Origin: Spirochaeta sp.
Lineage (GTDB): Bacteria; Spirochaetota; Spirochaetia; DSM-27196; Alkalispirochaetaceae
Direction: 5' to 3'
Assembly: GCA_027859055.1 (NCBI GenBank)
Contig: JAQIBO010000133.1
Location: 1-19,209, forward strand
Length of the DNA: 19,209 bases
Below, in pieces: positions 16,462 through 19,209 of the stretch. The translations under genes and the position numbers were made by a program. How positions within the stretch are numbered: position 1 is the first letter of the stretch; each line of letters begins with the position of its first letter. The notes beneath the pieces are model-generated. The model searched no databases. It worked only from the letters and a program-made list of their open reading frames with translations, and was not told where the DNA came from.

Positions 16462-17081
16462 GTGATCGTGCATCGGACGTTCAGGACATTATCGATCGTT
16501 ACAAACGAACGATTGAAGCGGGTATCTCTCCCGTTCCCCTGGCGAATCTGGTGGACGCTCCCCACCTCGCGGATATCATCCACGACCACGTCGATCTGTT
16601 TGACGCCGTCACGCGCGATTACCTGGCAGCACTGAGACGACACCGTGAACTCCCGCGGTACCTCCGCGAGAAGATCGCCCGGGCACGCGTCTACCCGGAG
16701 GTTGATGAGACGCTGGTGAAATCAGCGTTTTCCGATCTCGGAATCCCGTACCTCGACGGGGTGGATATGATCAGCGTTGGCGACAGCATCTACACCTACG
16801 GGCCGCTTCAATGCGACGCGGACGGAACCGTTGCCTCCGTATCGACGGCGGCGCTCCTTGCGCATGAACTGATCCACGCGATCCAGGCCGACGCCCACGG
16901 CGGCGAAGCGGGGTTCGCCGCAGCATATACTGCGGCGGGGAATTACCTCGCAAACGCCTTCGAGATCGCAGCGTACTGCTTCGGTGGTTCGCCTCCCGCA
17001 GCGATCGCCGCGAAAATGCCTGTGGAAAGACCGGTGCTCAAAGAGACGGCGCTCTACGGCGAATGGTGGCGCCTCGCGTGA
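16458..17081 (+). CDS. Putative HExxH zinc metallopeptidase-like protein
   Basis: 207 aa from GTG 16458, overlapping the cyclase stop by four bases (GTGA), with GGAG eight bases upstream. The central feature is AHELIHAIQADAHGGEAG: His136, Glu137 and His140 form an HExxH motif, and NAFEIAAYCFG places Glu169 29 residues later, in the position of a gluzincin third ligand. This resembles DUF4157-like and related small zincins, although I cannot assign a family. There is no signal peptide or membrane segment, so the protein is probably cytosolic. Coupling to a cyclase suggests a shared regulatory role, but its substrate is unknown. Its stop lies eight bases from the convergent LuxR-type gene. Confidence 0.78.
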   Translation: MSDRASDVQDIIDRYKRTIEAGISPVPLANLVDAPHLADIIHDHVDLFDAVTRDYLAALRRHRELPRYLREKIARARVYPEVDETLVKSAFSDLGIPYLDGVDMISVGDSIYTYGPLQCDADGTVASVSTAALLAHELIHAIQADAHGGEAGFAAAYTAAGNYLANAFEIAAYCFGGSPPAAIAAKMPVERPVLKETALYGEWWRLA

Positions 17082-17089
17082 TGGCGACG

Positions 17090-18043
17090 TCAACCCGAAC
17101 GTAGCGCCTCAAACGAAGCAACCAGATGCACCATTTGTGCCCGGGAGTTGACGTTGCACTTGCGGAAGATCGTCTGCACGTGGGTTTCCACCGTTCGCGG
17201 TGAGATGTACAGCAACTCCGCGATAGCCCGGTACGTCTTGCCGCTGATGAGCCCCTCAAGAACGTCCCGTTCCCGCGGCGTAATTCCGTAGGAATCCACA
17301 AACGTTCCAGGTACGGAGGTCGACTCTCCCCCGGCGGTGGTCAACCGCAGGCCGCCGATAATCGCAAAAATCAGTATCACGTTCGCGGCGCCGTAGGCCA
17401 CGGCAAATGCGAAACCATCCTTCCACTGGAAGTCCATCACTGGAGCCAGGACACCGAGGGTGAGGTCCACCATCTGGATGGGAAACAGAACCAGAAACGC
17501 CAGGCCGAAGCCGCGAAAGAACGCCCGCCACGGACGGCTGGCGGTGGTTTTGCTCCGCTTGAGCGACAGAACCGCGACAACCAGCGCCAGGCCGGTGATA
17601 CCCGACGCGACGGCAAGAATTGCAACCGTCCGCGCCATTGGTGGTATCATCGCCGCGGCGACGGTACGGGGATTGACGGTAAACCACGCGGCCAGGACGA
17701 CGAGGACGCCCGTTACGACAGAAATGTTCCGGGCTGCGTGGTGCGTTAGCGTCCCCCGGCGTACCGCCGTATCCCACAGAACAAACCACACCAGCGCCCA
17801 CGCCGGGACGCCCCAGGCGGCGGCATTTATCACTTTGTAGGCGATCACGTTGCGCGGGATATCCACCAGGCTGAGATAGACGCCAAAAAAGATCGCAAAG
17901 CCGATCGCCAGAAGGGCGAATACGACGGCAATGACTGGCGGCAACGTCAGTGGGGCGAGGCGTTTGAGGACAAGCAGAGCCACAACGAGCCCGAAGCCGG
18001 TTACCAGGCTGAGGAGACTCAGGACCAACCACAGCTGTTCCAT
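17090..18043 (-). CDS. LuxR-type regulator with multi-helix membrane N-terminus
   Basis: 317 aa from ATG 18043. The first 235 or so residues are strongly hydrophobic, with about seven predicted helices (for example LWLVLSLLSLVTGFGLVVAL and VIAVVFALLAIGFAIFFGVY). The C-terminus (about 250-317) is a LuxR/GerE helix-turn-helix: ITPRERDVLEGLISGKTYRA, then IAELLYISPRTVETHVQTIF. Membrane-bound LuxR regulators of this kind are thought to couple a membrane signal directly to transcription. The signal and targets are not evident. It lies downstream of the ArsR-type gene on the same strand with a 55-bp gap, so it could be cotranscribed with it. Confidence 0.9.
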   Translation of the reverse strand: MEQLWLVLSLLSLVTGFGLVVALLVLKRLAPLTLPPVIAVVFALLAIGFAIFFGVYLSLVDIPRNVIAYKVINAAAWGVPAWALVWFVLWDTAVRRGTLTHHAARNISVVTGVLVVLAAWFTVNPRTVAAAMIPPMARTVAILAVASGITGLALVVAVLSLKRSKTTASRPWRAFFRGFGLAFLVLFPIQMVDLTLGVLAPVMDFQWKDGFAFAVAYGAANVILIFAIIGGLRLTTAGGESTSVPGTFVDSYGITPRERDVLEGLISGKTYRAIAELLYISPRTVETHVQTIFRKCNVNSRAQMVHLVASFEALRSG

Positions 18044-18098
18044 ACCCGGTACTGTACCACCAACACCCGTGTTTGCTCACCCGGCGGCGGCGGAAATG

Positions 18099-19019
18099 TT
18101 ACGCCAGTTCCACCCGGAGCATGATATCCTGGTTCACGTTTCCGAAATGGCGACCAAACACGTTTATCCCGCCGTGGTATTCCGCGTCGGGAGCGATACC
18201 GATGCGGGCGGTGATTTTTGAGCGGTGGGCAAGATCCAGTCGGTCGATCGTCAGATCTCCCACCCGGGAGCCCTCCAGGAACGATCCCTCCGCTGTTACG
18301 CGCCACTCTTTTCGGGACCCGAACTGGGTGTTATCAAGGCTCCACCAGTCCGGGGTGTACTGGCCCCGGCGACCGCCCATATCTCCGGGAGACCGCCACG
18401 TCCCTATCTCGAATCCACCGATCCAGACGGTGATATCGCTGGGCCACGCGTTTTTGAATCCGGGAAACTCGGAGCAGATTTCCATGCTGATCGCCAGTGC
18501 AACGGGGGTGCGGGACGGGGGAATCTCCACGGGGAAGCGGTACTCAAGCCATCCGTCGGTAAACCAGATCAACTGGGCGGCACCGCGGTGGGGATCAAGG
18601 AAACTCTCTTCCCGGTCAAACCGGCCGATCACCCCGCTTTCACTGACCAGACCGCACGGTCCGTCGATATCGTAATCGGTGTACAAACCGATCGGCATGT
18701 CCACTTCAATCGCGCCGTCGTCAGGCGTCTGGTGCGCGCCGTGAATCGGGATGATCGCCTCGTCGTAGGAGACGGAGCACACTTTTCGGCTCCCCTTGGT
18801 CCCGGGTTCGTTGCGCGTGGCGATGAGGCCGACCCGCTCCAGCGCCTGGACGTTGACGGTGCACGATGATTGGGGAATCCCGAGGTGGTCGGCGAGTTCC
18901 TGAATCGACCGCTCCCCCGTGGCCAGGGTGTCGATTATCTGACGGCGTACCGGCGACGAGAGCGCTTTTGCCAGGGCCCCGACCGCCTCGTATTCAACGG
19001 TGAGAATGCGTCGTCTCAT
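18099..19019 (-). CDS. ArsR-type regulator with large C-terminal domain
   Basis: 306 aa from ATG 19019. Residues about 8-80 form an ArsR winged helix (ALSSPVRRQIIDTLATGERS, then LADHLGIPQSSCTVNVQALE). The remaining 220 residues have beta-rich, Trp-containing sequence (EIGTWRSPGD, DWWSLDNTQFG, YHGGINVFGRHFGNVNQDIM) that looks like a jelly-roll-type sensor domain and carries no Cys metal site of classical ArsR proteins. This form of regulator is found beside glycoside hydrolase genes, and here the C-terminus of one lies just upstream. I infer control of sugar-polymer use rather than of metals. TAA stop. Confidence 0.85.
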   Translation of the reverse strand: MRRRILTVEYEAVGALAKALSSPVRRQIIDTLATGERSIQELADHLGIPQSSCTVNVQALERVGLIATRNEPGTKGSRKVCSVSYDEAIIPIHGAHQTPDDGAIEVDMPIGLYTDYDIDGPCGLVSESGVIGRFDREESFLDPHRGAAQLIWFTDGWLEYRFPVEIPPSRTPVALAISMEICSEFPGFKNAWPSDITVWIGGFEIGTWRSPGDMGGRRGQYTPDWWSLDNTQFGSRKEWRVTAEGSFLEGSRVGDLTIDRLDLAHRSKITARIGIAPDAEYHGGINVFGRHFGNVNQDIMLRVELA

Positions 19020-19031
19020 GGGTTTATCGTA

Positions 19032-19208
19032 TCAGGTTTTTCCGATAATGATCTCCCGGATCGTCGGAATATCCAGCTTCGGTGTACGATCCGGGAAGAG
19101 CAACCCGTTGACCTCCTGTTCCACGTCGGTGAGCTGGGTGAGAGCGAATCCCGCCACGCCCGGTCGCGCCTGTACTACGTCAACAAGCTCTTTGAGGCGG
19201 GTCCGGAG
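19032..19208 (-). CDS. C-terminus of a GH2-type glycoside hydrolase, partial
   Basis: The minus strand from the right edge reads LRTRLKELVDVVQARPGVAG then FALTQLTDVEQEVNGLLFPD and RTPKLDIPTI, ending in TGA 19034-19032. The TQLTDVEQEVNGL block followed by a (D)RxPK segment is characteristic of the end of the catalytic barrel in GH2 beta-galactosidase/beta-glucuronidase-like proteins. The gene start lies outside the window. Only 12 bases separate its stop from the ArsR-type start, so the two are probably one operon. Confidence 0.75.
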   Translation of the reverse strand, partial: LRTRLKELVDVVQARPGVAGFALTQLTDVEQEVNGLLFPDRTPKLDIPTIREIIIGKT

Positions 19209-19209
19209 C

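Noticed and set aside
14728..16473. 581-codon open frame on the minus strand
   Set aside because: It lies wholly opposite the histidine kinase and cyclase, both with visible catalytic motifs; the translated sequence is low in recognisable motifs and mirrors codon composition.
18044..18098. AACAC/GTGTT hairpin between the ArsR-type and LuxR-type genes as terminator
   Set aside because: The stem is only five base pairs with a two-base loop and there is no T run, so it does not support a terminator.

Overview
The window reads as GC-rich bacterial chromosome. No rRNA, tRNA or CRISPR array is visible. The gene set (multi-PAS/GAF hybrid-type histidine kinase, class III adenylate cyclase with a multi-pass N-terminus, ArsR regulator next to a GH2 glycosidase, duplicated aldo/keto reductase) would fit a free-living environmental bacterium, perhaps a spirochaete, but the sequence alone does not prove a lineage.

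Layout. (1) 1-3578, minus: a very large multi-domain sensory histidine kinase gene that runs off the left edge. It is broken twice, by an in-frame amber codon in a GAF domain and by an 8-bp tandem duplication that shifts the frame inside a LOV-like PAS domain. (2) 3712-4749, minus: an intact aldo/keto reductase. (3) 4912-11729: an accessory, defence-type island in an advanced state of decay. It holds a VapB antitoxin with an internally deleted VapC; an hsdR lacking its nuclease domain and second helicase lobe; a second VapB with an internally deleted, frameshifted VapC; an intact Mrr-type restriction endonuclease; an intact winged-helix plus nucleotidyltransferase pair; the first 28 codons of hsdM; a truncated IS3-family element; and a DUF4143-type ATPase with an amber codon inside its Walker A motif. 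(4) 11807-12274, minus: a small two-helix membrane protein. (5) 12375-13287, minus: a second aldo/keto reductase copy, very similar to the first but with a 14-bp deletion, an amber codon and an in-frame deletion of about 108 bp. (6) 13421-17081, plus: a membrane HisKA_2 histidine kinase, an adenylate cyclase and a putative HExxH zincin, probably one transcription unit. (7) 17090-19209, minus: a LuxR-type regulator with a membrane N-terminus, an ArsR-type regulator, and the C-terminus of a GH2-type glycosidase immediately upstream of the ArsR gene.

The main theme is the contrast between conserved and decaying genes. The two reductase copies are same-strand direct repeats of roughly 1 kb that bracket the accessory island, so recombination between them could delete the whole island. 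Inside the island the type I restriction-modification system and both toxins are dead, while mrr and the winged-helix/nucleotidyltransferase pair look functional. Three separate genes carry an in-frame TAG, two of them at positions expected to be glutamine. TAG also ends the intact kinase at 15064, and probably the small membrane gene, so ordinary CAG-to-TAG decay is the simpler reading than recoding.
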